This document shows positions 5,237 to 5,833 of a stretch of DNA of 5,833 bases, piece by piece (position 1 is the stretch's first letter; each line of letters begins with the position of its first letter). Both the position numbers and the translations under genes were made by a program. The stretch comes from Pseudomonadota bacterium (GTDB taxonomy: Bacteria > Pseudomonadota > Gammaproteobacteria > Burkholderiales > Thiobacillaceae): positions 1 to 5,833 of the forward strand of contig JAJXXS010000267.1 in the NCBI GenBank assembly GCA_021780975.1. Reading direction: 5' to 3'. The notes beneath the pieces are model-generated. The model saw nothing but the letters and a program-made list of their open reading frames with translations, ran no database searches and was not told the DNA's origin.

Positions 5237-5833
5237 GCCCTGGCCCGCGCGGTCAAGCAGGAAATGGGTCAGGAGCGGAACCGGTCGGCCGGTCGAGCCC
5301 TTCTTTTCCCGCCCGCCGACATAGGCGGTGCCGGCGATGTCGAGGTGTGCCCAGGGGTAACCCTTGGCGAAGCGGGCGAGGAAACAAGCGGCAGTGATGG
5401 AACCTGCGGGGCGCCCGCCGATATTGGCCATGTCGGCCAGACCGCTCTTCAGTTGCTCCTGGTAGTCCTCCCAGAGGGGAAGGCGCCAGACCCGGTCCCA
5501 GGCGGTATCTCCGGCGCTCTGGATCTGCGTCACCAGAGTTTCGTCGTTGCTGAAGAGGCCGCTGGGATGGCTGCCCAGGGCGATGACGCAGGCCCCGGTC
5601 AGGGTGGCCATATCGAGCACTGCGGCGGGTTCGAAGCGTTGCGCGTAGGTCAGGGCGTCGCAGAGTATGAGGCGGCCCTCGGCGTCGGTGTTGAGGATTT
5701 CGATGGTCTGGCCGGACATCGAAGTGACGATGTCGCCTGGTTTGTTGGCCGCGGCGTCGGGCATGTTTTCGCATGCGGGAATCAGGCCCACCACGTTGAG
5801 CTTCAGGCCAAGCTCGCCTATGGCGCGGAAGGC
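5234..5833 (-). CDS. pepA: Cytosol (leucyl) aminopeptidase PepA, C-terminal 199 residues (5' end outside window)
   Basis: The frame is open to the window edge at 5833 and ends at TGA 5236-5234. PepA is a hexameric M17 metallo-aminopeptidase that removes N-terminal residues, preferably leucine. In E. coli it also binds DNA for Xer recombination and carAB control. The fragment begins AFRAIGELGLKLNVVGLIPA and covers the catalytic domain's second half. The signature NTDAEGR lies at fragment residues 48-54; its Asp and Glu are two of the metal ligands and its Arg is the catalytic arginine (E. coli D352, E354, R356). CENMPDAAANKPGD (21-34) and the C-terminal KGSTGRPVPLLTHFLL are also family-typical. 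The other metal ligands lie upstream, outside the window. The GTG at 5794-5792 is an internal valine codon, not a start. It is the first visible gene of the pepA-holC-X-valS unit. Confidence 0.96.
   Translation of the reverse strand, partial: AFRAIGELGLKLNVVGLIPACENMPDAAANKPGDIVTSMSGQTIEILNTDAEGRLILCDALTYAQRFEPAAVLDMATLTGACVIALGSHPSGLFSNDETLVTQIQSAGDTAWDRVWRLPLWEDYQEQLKSGLADMANIGGRPAGSITAACFLARFAKGYPWAHLDIAGTAYVGGREKKGSTGRPVPLLTHFLLDRAGQG

Noticed and set aside
5234..5794. PepA as a shorter protein starting at the GTG near 5794
   Set aside because: The frame continues with PepA-like sequence to the window edge, and the GTG is the first of two conserved-looking valines in NVVGL. The gene is simply cut by the window.

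Overview
The window is chromosomal housekeeping DNA, GC-rich by eye, densely packed with essential or near-essential genes. It most resembles a betaproteobacterium, perhaps a relative of the Nitrosomonadales or Rhodocyclales. Three things suggest this: a ftsY gene divergent from rsmD-coaD-ferredoxin, a Chromatium-type 2[4Fe-4S] ferredoxin directly after coaD, and a pepA-holC-X-valS cluster with an extra Pro/Ala-rich gene X between holC and valS. I recall that arrangement from Burkholderia-like genomes and could not check it. The genus call is inference.

Layout: (i) positions 1-65, minus strand, hold the first codons of ftsY, starting at a GTG. (ii) Positions 66-188 are a short divergent intergenic region with an AT-rich core, a small hairpin and a possible 12-codon upstream ORF. 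(iii) Positions 189-1517, plus strand, are a compact operon: rsmD (16S rRNA guanine-N2 methyltransferase), coaD (phosphopantetheine adenylyltransferase, 7-nt overlap with rsmD) and an Alvin-type ferredoxin. (iv) Positions 1518-5833, minus strand, are read from high to low coordinate as pepA (C-terminal 199 residues only), holC (DNA polymerase III chi), an uncharacterised 157-aa protein, and complete valS (valyl-tRNA synthetase, 916 aa).

The two operons converge with no spacer. The ferredoxin and valS TGA codons abut inside one palindrome (CTGATCAG), and neither side has a recognisable intrinsic terminator. Within the minus-strand operon, holC lies in the same frame as pepA, separated by one TGA and five codons with no clear Shine-Dalgarno. 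Gene X overlaps holC by ATGA. The 51-nt gap before valS contains an exact TATAAT and two inverted repeats.

The products serve ribosome modification, CoA synthesis, electron transfer, protein targeting, peptide turnover, replication and translation. They share growth-related roles rather than one pathway. I found no mobile element, CRISPR array, tRNA, rRNA or defence system. No undescribed multi-gene system is evident. The best candidate for new biology is the uncharacterised protein between holC and valS, followed by the unusual gene junctions.
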